DNA of 64,000 bases from an uncultured Cellvibrio sp. (GTDB lineage Bacteria; Pseudomonadota; Gammaproteobacteria; Pseudomonadales; Cellvibrionaceae): positions 1 to 64,000 of the forward strand of contig CAMLML010000011.1 of NCBI GenBank assembly GCA_946481095.1, read 5' to 3'. Both the position numbers and the translations under genes were made by a program. Under the pieces are notes generated by a model. The model ran no database searches. It was not told the origin of the DNA and saw nothing but the letters and a program-made list of their open reading frames with translations. Positions 8,144 to 17,652 of this stretch are shown here, piece after piece. How positions within the stretch are numbered: the stretch's first letter is position 1; the number at the start of each line of letters is the position of its first letter.

Positions 8144-10477
8144 TTAATTAGATTTAATTCCCCACACCGCCGTACCATCGGATGACAATGCGGTGAAAGT
8201 GACTTCAAAGCGGTTGCGAACCTGATTCCATTGCCGCGAGAAAACACCACGATAACTCACTCCGCCCAATATCAATGTTGTTTCACGAGTATTTACATCA
8301 AACGTCCAACTACTCGATTGCACCCCGGTAATTCCACCACCATTTACCAATTGAATATTCGTGGATGATTTAATCGTGGCAGAAATATCTTTACCATGAT
8401 TTATCAATTGATAGGTACCGGCAATTTCGCTTGCAGCAATAGCTTCCAGTACAGAGCGACTACGCGCAGGATCATTTGCATCAATTTTTTCTGCATAACG
8501 CAACGGTGATACTACCGGCCACCCATCCGCATTAAAGAAAAACTCATGCGAACGAACTTCGTGTTGTTCACCACGACCAGGGAAGCGAGTGTGGAACACC
8601 AGGAAATATTGACCAGTCGCTGCTTTACGATAGGCAGAGTTGTGGCCAGGTGAAACATAACCTAATTGGTTATTGGTATTTGCGAATACATGGTTACCTA
8701 CCAATTTCACGCCATGCGGCGCAAGGCTGGCCGTATCAAACAACGGCACACTCGGATTCGCTTTTACGCTGCGCATGTCAGTGCCCTTCGCATCTACGTA
8801 AGGACCATCTGGATTCCTCGAACGCGATACACGAATGTTGTATCCGCCCGCCGCATCCAGACCGCCAAAGCTAACGAACATGTAGTAGTAATTAGTTTCC
8901 GGGCTGTAAATTACATAAGCGCCTTCAATCACCGAATGGTTGCCACCCATTAAATGTTTTCCATAACCCTGACCGCTTAATGGGAAACCGGTAGCTGCAT
9001 TTAATTGCATGATAAAAATACCACCGGAATAGGAACCATAAATCATCCACAAGCGCTTGCTGTTGTCAGCAAAAACGGTTGGATCAACGGCATTCGGATG
9101 TACTTGCCCGTTATACACTTTTCCATCTTCGCTAATTTGCCCCCACATTCCGGAACGTAAAATCAAACCGTTATCAGTATAGGGCCCTTCGATTTTTGAT
9201 GAAGACGCAATACCTAACGCTGATACTGGCGAATCACCTTTACACGCGTTGTAATACATCAGGTAACGACCATTAATGTAAGCAACATCCGGAGCCCATA
9301 AGGTATTAGTTTGTGCCCAGGTCAACGCCTCGGACAGTTCGCTATTCACATTATTGAAAATGGGATTACTGGCATTAACGCCATCTGCAACACGTGACCA
9401 ACGCATAAGATCCGGTGATTTTGCTACCGAGAGATGGGAACCAAAAACATAATATTGATTGTTAGCGAAAATGACCGAAGGGTCATGTACGGCAATATTG
9501 GTAAAACTCGGGATCACAAAATTAATCAGCGGAGAAACAATTTCACAATTTGCGGCTGTGACGCTGGTACCGGAAACAGTGAGGTTATCAACATTAACAA
9601 GGCCTTCACTACCTGCCGCTTGCAAACGTATTTTATGTGTGCCCACCTGCAGGTTCACACTAACAGTTTCACTGTTTACCCAGGTAGTCCACGCACCGGA
9701 CGCTGCGAAAGGGATATTTGAAACAACAATATTGCCATCAACAATTAAATCAGCGGATCGAGATGTAGATGCCGCGTAGCGCCATTTGAAACTATAGGTA
9801 CCCACCGTTTTCACATTGATTGACCAGTCAACCCCACTACCTGTTACATTAGTCGTATTTGCAAATCCTGCACCGGTAAAACCGCTGTTGTTATTCTCAA
9901 CAGCACCATCTACTTTACAGAATCCGTTTTGGTTTTCCTCCAGCAAGATGCTCATATTTGCCGAAGACGATGAACTTGATACAACAGGTTTGGACGACGC
10001 ACTCATGTTCGGCTTAGACGATGCGACAGAAGAGCGTACAGAAGATGGTGATGTAGAGGACTTACTGGAACTTGATCGCACAACACTGGATATGGAAGAT
10101 GAGACAGCCCCATTACACAAATTTCCTGTAATCGTCGGGATTTCCGCCGTTGTACCCTTTTTTTCTATCTGCACGCCAAACGTTGCACTCTGACCCGGTT
10201 GCAAATTGCCATTCCAATTCAAACTACTGGCCGCATATGGGTTGTTACCCGTGATACTGGCATTCCACCAATTGCTTACGCGGTTATTGGTAAATTGCAA
10301 TGCGAGGTTCCAACTATTTATCGCGTTGGAGCCATTATTGGTAACGGTAACTTCGGCGGTTAACCCTGCCCCCCAATCATTAGTCACTTTGTAGGTACAG
10401 GCGGCGAGCGCAGATTGATGTGCAGTGAGCAAATACAGCCCTAATAGCCCCGGTGCGATTAGATTACATTTTTTCAT
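8144..10477 (-). CDS. CBM2-CBM35-GH43 endo-arabinanase
   Basis: 777-residue secreted enzyme, predicted to cut alpha-1,5-arabinan side chains of pectin. Signal peptide (1-26), CBM2 (about 27-120), Ser-rich linker, CBM35 (about 185-315, EENQNGFCKVDGAVENNN), then a five-bladed propeller GH43 domain. Catalytic features are HDPSVI (general base Asp), DPTVF (pKa-modulating Asp) and IEGAYV (general acid Glu). A C-terminal beta domain (about 680-777, GTYQLINHGKDISATI ... WGIKSN) is typical of the larger AbnB-type arabinanases. The gene is preceded by GCGGAAAA at a good distance. A terminator at 10506 separates it from the CE8 gene, so it may have its own promoter. The subfamily and exact substrate are inferred from motifs only. 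Confidence 0.82.
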   Translation of the reverse strand: MKKCNLIAPGLLGLYLLTAHQSALAACTYKVTNDWGAGLTAEVTVTNNGSNAINSWNLALQFTNNRVSNWWNASITGNNPYAASSLNWNGNLQPGQSATFGVQIEKKGTTAEIPTITGNLCNGAVSSSISSVVRSSSSKSSTSPSSVRSSVASSKPNMSASSKPVVSSSSSSANMSILLEENQNGFCKVDGAVENNNSGFTGAGFANTTNVTGSGVDWSINVKTVGTYSFKWRYAASTSRSADLIVDGNIVVSNIPFAASGAWTTWVNSETVSVNLQVGTHKIRLQAAGSEGLVNVDNLTVSGTSVTAANCEIVSPLINFVIPSFTNIAVHDPSVIFANNQYYVFGSHLSVAKSPDLMRWSRVADGVNASNPIFNNVNSELSEALTWAQTNTLWAPDVAYINGRYLMYYNACKGDSPVSALGIASSSKIEGPYTDNGLILRSGMWGQISEDGKVYNGQVHPNAVDPTVFADNSKRLWMIYGSYSGGIFIMQLNAATGFPLSGQGYGKHLMGGNHSVIEGAYVIYSPETNYYYMFVSFGGLDAAGGYNIRVSRSRNPDGPYVDAKGTDMRSVKANPSVPLFDTASLAPHGVKLVGNHVFANTNNQLGYVSPGHNSAYRKAATGQYFLVFHTRFPGRGEQHEVRSHEFFFNADGWPVVSPLRYAEKIDANDPARSRSVLEAIAASEIAGTYQLINHGKDISATIKSSTNIQLVNGGGITGVQSSSWTFDVNTRETTLILGGVSYRGVFSRQWNQVRNRFEVTFTALSSDGTAVWGIKSN

Positions 10478-10505
10478 GATATTTTCCGCTTGGTATAATC
10501 AAAAA

Positions 10506-10523
10506 GCCCAGCTTACGCCGGGC
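10506..10523 (-). terminator. Intrinsic terminator downstream of the CE8 gene
   Basis: On the minus strand GCCCGGCGTAAGCTGGGC forms a compact hairpin followed by TTTTTGATT. A second hairpin (GTCCCCAG ... CTGGGGAT) lies just before it. It should end most transcripts from the CE8 gene before the GH43 gene. Confidence 0.7.
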
Positions 10524-10651
10524 AAACATCCCCAGGGAACACTGGGGACAAAAAGTGTTAGCCATTAATTAAATTAACTGCTTATGATGCTTCCAATTAT
10601 TCTCCAGAAGCCCCACCAAACATTTGCCTAACTTTTATTTAAAACAATTAG

Positions 10652-12526
10652 TTATTTGCTGTAGCTGGGAGTCCACGAACCAAAAATGTTGCTGATCGTG
10701 TACTTCGCTGCTTCACTTTCCGATAATTGTTTTGACTGCTTTGCGCGAGCAGAAGGATTCGCGCCAGCTCCTGTAGATTGATACTCAGAAAAACGGGCCG
10801 TATCCAGTATGTTTTCGCCCATCCTCACCCAGCCCACAGCAGAAATGTGCTGGCCAACATCGGTGCGGATAAAAGCGGCAGCTCCGTAAGGTCTCCAATT
10901 GCGACCTAATGCGATAGAGCCTTTTCCAACATTGGAATTAGCTGTCAATTTTCCACCAAGGAAAACCAACCCAAAAGGCACATTTTGTTCAGTACTCGGC
11001 GCAACAAGTGCAGAACCGCCACCAACGCTATGAATAGTGTTGTTATCAAACACAACTGTTGCCGCACCGAAAATAAAATCTACAGTGCCCTGTATATGAC
11101 AATTACGGAAATACTGTGTACCACTATGCGTGTAAAGAGTATCTTGATGACCAAGCAGACGGCAGTTACGGAATTGCAAACGTTGCCCCTGAGTTAGCAG
11201 GGCAACAGCTTGTGAGCCAACACCAAATGAATTTTCGATGGTGATATTTTCCACTGAAATATCATTTGCCTTGATGGTTACACTTGCACTGTTAGTCGTA
11301 CCAATCGTGCCCCCACTGCCATTGGATTTACTCGCACCATCGTTATAAGTCAGGATGGTTGATGATGCTTTTCCTGTCTCTCCACACAAAGTCACAAACG
11401 GTTTTGTTACCAATAGCTTCTCACTGTAGGAGCCGGGCTTAATACGAATTTGCGTTGGTGTCTTATTGGAGTTTGAAAGAGTATTCAACGCAGCCTGAAC
11501 AGTTCTGTATTGACCGGAACCATCGGCGGCAACTCGTAAAATGGGTTGGTTAGTAATACTGTTGCAATCAGACGATGTTGGTGGCGGAGTGGTTGGACAG
11601 GCAGCAGGCGTAATACCATTTCCTGTTATACGAATATTATCGATATTTGCCAAACCATCTACCGTTTCTGCAACCAATTTAATGCTGTTGGTTCCAGCTT
11701 CTAGTGGCACATCAACATTTACAATTTGCCATTGCGTCCAATTGTTGTTTGTTGGGAAGTCCAATGCTTTAACTTGAGAGTTATTTACAACAACCGTTGC
11801 ACGCCGTACACCTGCCCCACCGTTACCGAAGCGAATTTGTACGGTGTAATTTTTCGCGCTTGCAGCACTGGCGCTCCAAACAATAGACGCACCGACTTCG
11901 TTATCAGAATCCACAAATCCTGTTCCGGTGTAACCAGAATGCTTGGTGTCAATAACACTACCATTGCTACAAAATCCCAGAGCATTTTCTTCAAATATCC
12001 AATCACTTTCATTAGCTACTGAAGAAGCAATGGAGGAATAACTTTTGGAACTATTTGGTAGGCTGCTTTTTATACTGGAGTTTGAACTTATACTCGGTGC
12101 GCTGTATTTAATACTTGATGTCGTCGCAGTAGAAGAAGTGGTTGCACCACATAAACTGCCATTCACTTTTGGTGTACCGGCAGTGCCATTCGCTTGAAAA
12201 CCGACACTCGCGGATGCACCCGGTGCAAGTGTTGAATTCCAACCTAATGCTGTTGCAGTGTACGGATTTGATCCGCTTAAGGCCGCACTCCAGGAATTAG
12301 TCACGGTGGCATTCCCTTCCTGCCATGACACTGACCAATTATTTACGGTTTTGCTTGTATCATTGGTAACTTTAATTTCCCCGGTAAATCCAGTACCCCA
12401 ATTACTGGTAACGGTATAAGTACATGCCGCCGAAGCATATTGGGATGCCGTTAAAATAATGCTCGCCACTAACGCGGAGCATTTTAACCCGACAAGGTAT
12501 TGGTTTTGTTTTTTGGACGAATTCAT
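10652..12526 (-). CDS. CBM2-CBM35-CE8 pectin methylesterase
   Basis: 624-residue secreted pectinesterase that removes methyl esters from homogalacturonan and so prepares it for pectate lyases. Signal peptide (1-33), CBM2 (about 34-127), Ser/Thr linker, CBM35 (about 175-310), then a CE8 right-handed beta-helix (about 325-624). Family signatures visible are the opening VAADGSGQYRTVQAAL, GSYSEKL, QAVAL, GHQDTLY (first catalytic Asp), GTVDFIFG (second catalytic Asp) and LGRNWRPYG (substrate Arg/Trp). Start ATG follows GAGGACTCT. It sits between the CBM2-only fragment and the GH43 gene in the co-oriented pectinase block. Confidence 0.9.
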   Translation of the reverse strand: MNSSKKQNQYLVGLKCSALVASIILTASQYASAACTYTVTSNWGTGFTGEIKVTNDTSKTVNNWSVSWQEGNATVTNSWSAALSGSNPYTATALGWNSTLAPGASASVGFQANGTAGTPKVNGSLCGATTSSTATTSSIKYSAPSISSNSSIKSSLPNSSKSYSSIASSVANESDWIFEENALGFCSNGSVIDTKHSGYTGTGFVDSDNEVGASIVWSASAASAKNYTVQIRFGNGGAGVRRATVVVNNSQVKALDFPTNNNWTQWQIVNVDVPLEAGTNSIKLVAETVDGLANIDNIRITGNGITPAACPTTPPPTSSDCNSITNQPILRVAADGSGQYRTVQAALNTLSNSNKTPTQIRIKPGSYSEKLLVTKPFVTLCGETGKASSTILTYNDGASKSNGSGGTIGTTNSASVTIKANDISVENITIENSFGVGSQAVALLTQGQRLQFRNCRLLGHQDTLYTHSGTQYFRNCHIQGTVDFIFGAATVVFDNNTIHSVGGGSALVAPSTEQNVPFGLVFLGGKLTANSNVGKGSIALGRNWRPYGAAAFIRTDVGQHISAVGWVRMGENILDTARFSEYQSTGAGANPSARAKQSKQLSESEAAKYTISNIFGSWTPSYSK

Positions 12527-12616
12527 AGAGTCCTCGCTATTTATGTTGATGAATTGGCTTCACACACACCGGCCTGCGCCAAAATTGGTATTTGCGGGCG
12601 AACCATTTTATTTTTT

Positions 12617-12997
12617 AGCGGCAAACCGAACCGCTTACACTCGGCGCCTCAATTGCACCGCCGCTATAAGTTCTCTGGAATCCGAACTCAACCGTTTGTC
12701 CGGGCTGAATAGGGCATTCCAACTTAAACTGCTTGCCGTGTACGGATTGCTACCTGCCAGCGTTGTATTCCAACTATTGCTAATTCGATTATTAACGTCA
12801 CTCCAATTAACACTCCAACCGTTAATAACAGTATTGCCCGTGTTGGTAATTTCAATATTTGCTGTTGCACCACTACCCCAGCTATTACTCACAACGTATT
12901 TGCAGGTCGCTGTTTGTGCGAGTGAATGCTGCGCAACAAACATTCCTGCGCACAAGAGCGTCCAACCCGTCATTCTACTAAACAGGATTTTTCTCAT
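12617..12997 (-). pseudogene. CBM2-only gene with a frameshift
   Basis: The frame from 12997 encodes a signal peptide and most of a CBM2 (CKYVVSNSWGSGATANIEI ... SLSWNA), then ends in unrelated residues at 12635. If one base is added just after the SLSWNA codons (near 12715), the reading continues as [18 protein letters not shown] ... VSGSVCR and stops at about 12617. That is a full CBM2 end, very like the C-terminus of the PL11 protein. Either a free-standing CBM2 protein has been frameshifted or this is the remnant of a larger enzyme. GTGAGAAT precedes the start. Confidence 0.75.
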
Positions 12998-13085
12998 AAA
13001 ATTCTCACTTGGGAATCAATGTTTATTTTTTAAATACTGACCGAATCTACATAACCCAAAACAGGAAAATTCCATCCATGGCGTT

Positions 13086-13117
13086 TGAAAAAGCTCCACC
13101 GTAGTTAGGTGGGAGCT
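13086..13117 (-). terminator. Intrinsic terminator downstream of the PL9 gene
   Basis: On the minus strand AGCTCCCACC pairs with GGTGGAGCT across a 7-base loop, and TTTTTC follows. It lies 20 bp after the PL9 stop. Confidence 0.7.
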
Positions 13118-13138
13118 AATAAAATTGAAAATGTTTTT

Positions 13139-15361
13139 TTATTTTTCGTAAGCGCCTAAATCCGGAGCACTCCCGGAATAAGGCAGGCTTACATTGGTAC
13201 CTTTATCAATCATCTGGCTTCCGTTACGTAATTTCAGGAAATCCAATGAAGGTAAACTGCCATCTGGATTGCGAGAGCCCAAAGCACCGGTGTCCGATAA
13301 GCTCAGGAAGTCATTGCCTTGTGGTGTGATGGCGAGATCCCAGGTATTGAAGCGAGAATCGACACCTTGCATGTTTCGATTCTTATTGGGATAGCCAATA
13401 TTATTTCGTAGCTTGTGCATTTTGCTGCCGGTCAAAATTACGCCGTCAGTTCGATTGCCGCTCGCATCCCAGGTGCTCGCCAACATGTCGAATTGCACAC
13501 CGTTGTTGTAGGCAGTGTTATTGAACCAGTCGCTACCACCGGAAGAATGATTCGCGTAGAAGCCCTGGCTGCGATTACCCCACGCGAGGTTGTTGTGAAT
13601 CAGATGGCGAATGCCGTTCTTAGTGCTTCCAATTTTAAAACCAGCACCACTACCATCGGCCGGACGAGCGCTACCGGAATTGATATAACCGTTGGCCATG
13701 CCCCAACTATTTTCGACAATGACTGGAACTTCTTGCGAAATAAAATCCCAACCATCATCGGAATTCCACCACGCACGACAACCACGGAAAATTGTTGGCT
13801 CACCGGTTTTCTGATAGTGAACACCGAAACCATCCGCATTTTGCCCATCGCCCTGATGAGAGAAGCGATCATAGTTATCATGCGAATCACTATTGAGAAC
13901 AAGATGGCCGCCCGTCGTGGTGTGAATGAACATACCGGCGCCGGCGTTATGATGAATATCCAGTAATTCGAAAATATCGTGATGCGCACCGCCCCCGACA
14001 GATAAACCGGTATTGGAACGTGTGTTCATCGGCACATTACGAATTTCAAAACCTTTTAGGTGCAGGTACGCACCACTGACATACACACCGGCGGTATAGT
14101 TGGGATCTGGCTGGATGCGCAGGTTGGTAAAATCGAGTACCGGACGTTCACCTGGATAAGCGAAATATCGAATGCGATTTTGTTCCGATGTCCCGCTTTT
14201 TGAAAAGTGAATGCCTGCTGATGGAATGGCGGGATTTACGATGCTGTATACACCACCACGCACGTAAACTAATTGCCCTGGCCCTGCGACATTAATCGCT
14301 TTTTGCAGCGTCGCAAATGGTCGGCTGAGGGTGCCGGGATTCGAATCGTTACCACCCGTAGCAACGTAATAGTTTCCATCATTGCCTACCACCGCCGCAC
14401 TTGAACTGCTTGCGCTTTTTGAACTGCTAGAAGCCGCTGAAGAAGAGATGGATATCACCCGACAATCAATTGGCTGCGGGTTATTGCCAATCACTTTCAA
14501 GGAGTCGATATTGCCCAGCCCTGAATTTGCAATCGCCTCAAGACGAATTGTATTTTGGCCTGCTTTCAACGGGATATTCGCCGTCACCACCGTCCAGCTA
14601 TTCCATGCGCCGGTAGAAGGAAAATCCACCGTTGCTACCAGTACACCATTGATAAGCAAACGCCCTGCGCGGTTATCGGATGATGCATTGGCATAACGCC
14701 ATTCCAGCAAATAGTTTTCGTTTGCGCGCACAGCGACTCGCCATTCAGCACCACTGCCTGCTGAATTATTTGAGTTGATAAAACCGCTTCCGGCAAACCC
14801 GCCATTATTGCTATCTATCGAGCCTTCAACATTACAAAAGCCTGATGTATTTTCCTCAATCAAAATTTCAGTGCGTTCTGTAGGTGCACTCGAAATAGCT
14901 AGACTGGAAACAGACGATGACTTGAGAGATGAACTGCGTAGTGATGAAACTGATTGTGATGAGACAGCTAATGAACTTGATTTGGAAGAACTCGCAACAA
15001 CCGGACCATTTCCTGTCACCGTTACACTGGCAGCGGCAATACCACCGGGTGTAGCGGTAAAACCAAATGTAGTAGAAGCGCCGGGCGCAACGCTATCGTT
15101 CCAACCGGCAGAGCCAACGACGAAACGTCCACCAGCGTTAGACTGGACCTTGCCATTCCAAATGCTACCGATGCTGATCGGCATATTGAATTCGGCACTC
15201 CAATTAGTCAGCGGTGTAACGCCATCATTGGTAATGGTGACCTCGGCCTGAAAGCCTGAGCCCCAATCGTTAACGATGGTCATTGTTCCTTTGGCAGCGA
15301 AAGCCACAGGAGCAAGGACACACATCATCAATGCAAAAACACGTAAAAAAATGCGAACCAT
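13139..15361 (-). CDS. CBM2-CBM35 pectate lyase, PL9-type beta-helix
   Basis: 740-residue secreted enzyme, predicted to cleave de-esterified homogalacturonan by beta-elimination. Signal peptide (1-22), a divergent CBM2 (about 23-115, IVNDWGSGFQAEVTI), Ser linker, CBM35 (about 165-300), second Ser linker, then a parallel beta-helix from about 325. The opening YYVATGGNDSNPGTLSRPFAT and the central AWWNSDDGWDF and SQGFYANH patterns are those of PL9 (PelL/Pel9A). The CBM2 has lost the usual Cys pair (it starts AKGTMTIVND). Start ATG after GAGGACTTAAT. It stands 112 bp downstream of the GH53 gene in the same direction. PL9 is called from pattern memory, so a related PL1/PL-like beta-helix cannot be fully excluded. 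Confidence 0.8.
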   Translation of the reverse strand: MVRIFLRVFALMMCVLAPVAFAAKGTMTIVNDWGSGFQAEVTITNDGVTPLTNWSAEFNMPISIGSIWNGKVQSNAGGRFVVGSAGWNDSVAPGASTTFGFTATPGGIAAASVTVTGNGPVVASSSKSSSLAVSSQSVSSLRSSSLKSSSVSSLAISSAPTERTEILIEENTSGFCNVEGSIDSNNGGFAGSGFINSNNSAGSGAEWRVAVRANENYLLEWRYANASSDNRAGRLLINGVLVATVDFPSTGAWNSWTVVTANIPLKAGQNTIRLEAIANSGLGNIDSLKVIGNNPQPIDCRVISISSSAASSSSKSASSSSAAVVGNDGNYYVATGGNDSNPGTLSRPFATLQKAINVAGPGQLVYVRGGVYSIVNPAIPSAGIHFSKSGTSEQNRIRYFAYPGERPVLDFTNLRIQPDPNYTAGVYVSGAYLHLKGFEIRNVPMNTRSNTGLSVGGGAHHDIFELLDIHHNAGAGMFIHTTTGGHLVLNSDSHDNYDRFSHQGDGQNADGFGVHYQKTGEPTIFRGCRAWWNSDDGWDFISQEVPVIVENSWGMANGYINSGSARPADGSGAGFKIGSTKNGIRHLIHNNLAWGNRSQGFYANHSSGGSDWFNNTAYNNGVQFDMLASTWDASGNRTDGVILTGSKMHKLRNNIGYPNKNRNMQGVDSRFNTWDLAITPQGNDFLSLSDTGALGSRNPDGSLPSLDFLKLRNGSQMIDKGTNVSLPYSGSAPDLGAYEK

Positions 15362-15421
15362 ATTAAGTCCTCACAAAGATTGAAAGACCAGCGTCCGTAG
15401 CTGAGGGAGCAACGGCCGCTG

Positions 15422-15443
15422 GCCGAGATAGAGCCTGCTATTG
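15422..15443 (-). terminator. Hairpin after the GH53 gene
   Basis: AGAGCCTGC-AATA-GCAGGCTCT is a perfect 9-bp stem about 30 bp past the GH53 stop. It has no good T-run on the minus strand, so it may protect or attenuate mRNA rather than fully terminate transcription. Confidence 0.5.
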
Positions 15444-15472
15444 CAGGCTCTTTAACCAGGGGTAATGGTGCT

Positions 15473-17491
15473 TTACTTACAGGAAGTAGCATCGAGTCGT
15501 GATGCAGGAAGTGTTGGTACAGGAAGATTATTTTCCCGTGCGATTCGAGCGTACTGATCCATTGAGGCGTTAGTGGTGTAAGTACGACCGGCGAAATCAA
15601 ACGGACGTTTATCGCTATAAGCTGTAGGCTCCCAAATGAAGGTTCCCCAACCCATATTTTTGGGTAAGTCATTCATCACACCATTGATAAGATCGCGACG
15701 TTGGTCCGTATATTCACAACTCATCACAGGCTTGTTCCATTTGTTGATGACGTAAGTAAATTGATCCAACCAATCCTTACCATTGTTAGTAGTACCGTAA
15801 GTTGATCCGCAAACAACGTCTGCATCAATTGCCGGATTACTACCAAACATTCTGTCTACCCATGCTGGAGCAAAGTTACCGTCTGGACGCGGGCGACCGT
15901 GTTGCACAACAACTTTGATATTTGGGTCAGTGTCGCGGACTGCGCGGATACAAGAGTTCATCACACCAGAAAAACCAGCCCAGTCATTGGTTGAATAACC
16001 TGCAACGCGATTGTCGTTTTCGTTACCGCACTGCACCATGTCCGGTTTAACACCAGCAGCAACCATGCGATCCAAGACACCTTTGCTGTAGTTGTACGAA
16101 GCAGTGCGAATTTGCGCAACAGTCATACCCATCCACTGGGATGGTCTTTCCTGATGGCCGATAGAAGCCCAGTTATCGCTCAAGTGGAAATCAAGGAAGA
16201 CACCCATGCCACAGGCCTTAACACGTTTTGCCATGGTGATGGTATGCGCGGTATCAGCCCAAGCTTCAGTGGGGCCTGCACCCGAGTACAAATTCGATGT
16301 GTATCCACCAGTACAAGTCGGGCACACAAATGTGCGCAAGCGGATAAAGTTGAAACCGTGATCAGCGAGAATACGTTCAAGTGATTTGGTTTTACCGTCG
16401 TCACGGTAATTGCGGCCAATCGATTCCTGTTCCAATGTCCAGGTGATATCTGCACCCAGAATATAATCTGGCCTAAATACACCGCTTGGCGCTGACGATG
16501 ATGCATGAGAACTGGTAGACGCGGTTGATGAAGAGGCTGGTGCACTACGACAATCCACGGGTTGTGGATTGTTGCCAACCACTTTTAGCGAATCGATATT
16601 GCTTAATCCTGTTGCCGTAGTTCCTTCCAGCCGAATCGTATTATCACCTGCTTTTAAACCAATATTAACGGTGGCAATTGTCCAACTGTTCCATGCACCG
16701 GTTGAGGTGAAATCTACGGTAGTAACCGCATTTCCATTTATCAAAAGGCGAGCAGGGCGACTTGTGGCTGATGCGTTGGCATAGCGCCATTCGAGAATGT
16801 AGTTTTCATCGGCGCGCACTTTTACCTTCCAGGTTGCACCAGCACCAATAGCGTTATCGCTATTGGTAAATCCGCTACCGGTGAAGCCACCATTATTGTT
16901 ATCGATGGTGCCGTTCACATTACAGAAGCCGATTGTGTTTTCTTCAATCAGAATTTCAGTGCGTTCAGCAATTGCCGAGCTTGCCACGCTGGAAACACGT
17001 GCGCTCGAGACAGCTGCGCTTGATTTTGGTGTGCTTGAAACAGGCGCACTTGACTTTATTGTGCTTGAAACAACAGCACTGGAAATCGATGAGCGTGAAG
17101 ACGTTGCTGCGCCTTTAACGTTGCACCCCAAAACTGTGGCAGTGGAATTATCGCCGTCACCTTGCAAACCAAACGTTTGCGAAGCACCCGGTGCAATTGC
17201 GCCATTCCAATCTACGTTCGTTGCGGTATATGGGTTACTACCAGACAAATTGGCATTCCATGACGAAGCCACTTTTGAGCCACCATTTTGCTGCCATCTA
17301 ACTTCCCAACCATTTATTGACGCAGATGTGTTATTGGTCACGGTGAGATTGGCAGTAAATCCACTGCCCCAATCGTTGTTAACGGTGTATGCACATTGAA
17401 GCGCAGCGGCATTGGTGGCAGCAGCCATCAATGCGATTGCGCCACCAAGTCGCAACGCCAGTGAAGATCGTTTACATTTTTGAAAAACCAT
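15473..17491 (-). CDS. CBM2-CBM35-GH53 endo-beta-1,4-galactanase
   Basis: 672-residue secreted enzyme that should hydrolyse the beta-1,4-galactan side chains of rhamnogalacturonan I. Signal peptide (1-30), CBM2 (about 31-130), Ser/Ala linker, CBM35 (about 185-315), short Ser linker, GH53 TIM barrel (about 340-672). The barrel opens with YILGADITWTLEQE, carries the acid/base Glu in QCGNEND and the nucleophile Glu in MSCEYTD. The TIM-barrel strand GVFLDFHLSDNWAS is also typical. Start ATG is preceded by AGAGGAATACTCCG. The N-terminal CBM2 (starting MVFQKCKR) resembles those of the CE12 proteins at 708 and 6088, which suggests module shuffling within the locus. Confidence 0.88.
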   Translation of the reverse strand: MVFQKCKRSSLALRLGGAIALMAAATNAAALQCAYTVNNDWGSGFTANLTVTNNTSASINGWEVRWQQNGGSKVASSWNANLSGSNPYTATNVDWNGAIAPGASQTFGLQGDGDNSTATVLGCNVKGAATSSRSSISSAVVSSTIKSSAPVSSTPKSSAAVSSARVSSVASSAIAERTEILIEENTIGFCNVNGTIDNNNGGFTGSGFTNSDNAIGAGATWKVKVRADENYILEWRYANASATSRPARLLINGNAVTTVDFTSTGAWNSWTIATVNIGLKAGDNTIRLEGTTATGLSNIDSLKVVGNNPQPVDCRSAPASSSTASTSSHASSSAPSGVFRPDYILGADITWTLEQESIGRNYRDDGKTKSLERILADHGFNFIRLRTFVCPTCTGGYTSNLYSGAGPTEAWADTAHTITMAKRVKACGMGVFLDFHLSDNWASIGHQERPSQWMGMTVAQIRTASYNYSKGVLDRMVAAGVKPDMVQCGNENDNRVAGYSTNDWAGFSGVMNSCIRAVRDTDPNIKVVVQHGRPRPDGNFAPAWVDRMFGSNPAIDADVVCGSTYGTTNNGKDWLDQFTYVINKWNKPVMSCEYTDQRRDLINGVMNDLPKNMGWGTFIWEPTAYSDKRPFDFAGRTYTTNASMDQYARIARENNLPVPTLPASRLDATSCK

Positions 17492-17652
17492 CGGAGTATT
17501 CCTCTGTTATTAAATTAAAAAATTAAATGACTTCTTGTCAGCCCGCTATATTTATAAAAAGTCTCTCACCGTACTGATCATTGCAAACTACGAAATCCCG
17601 TCCAGGAGTCTTGGAATTAATTTCCTTATCGTCGAACGAGCCCTCTTATTTT

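Noticed and set aside
15328..15672. Minus-strand ORF of 114 codons overlapping the GH53 3' end
   Set aside because: Lies within the GH53 coding sequence in another frame and has no start signal.
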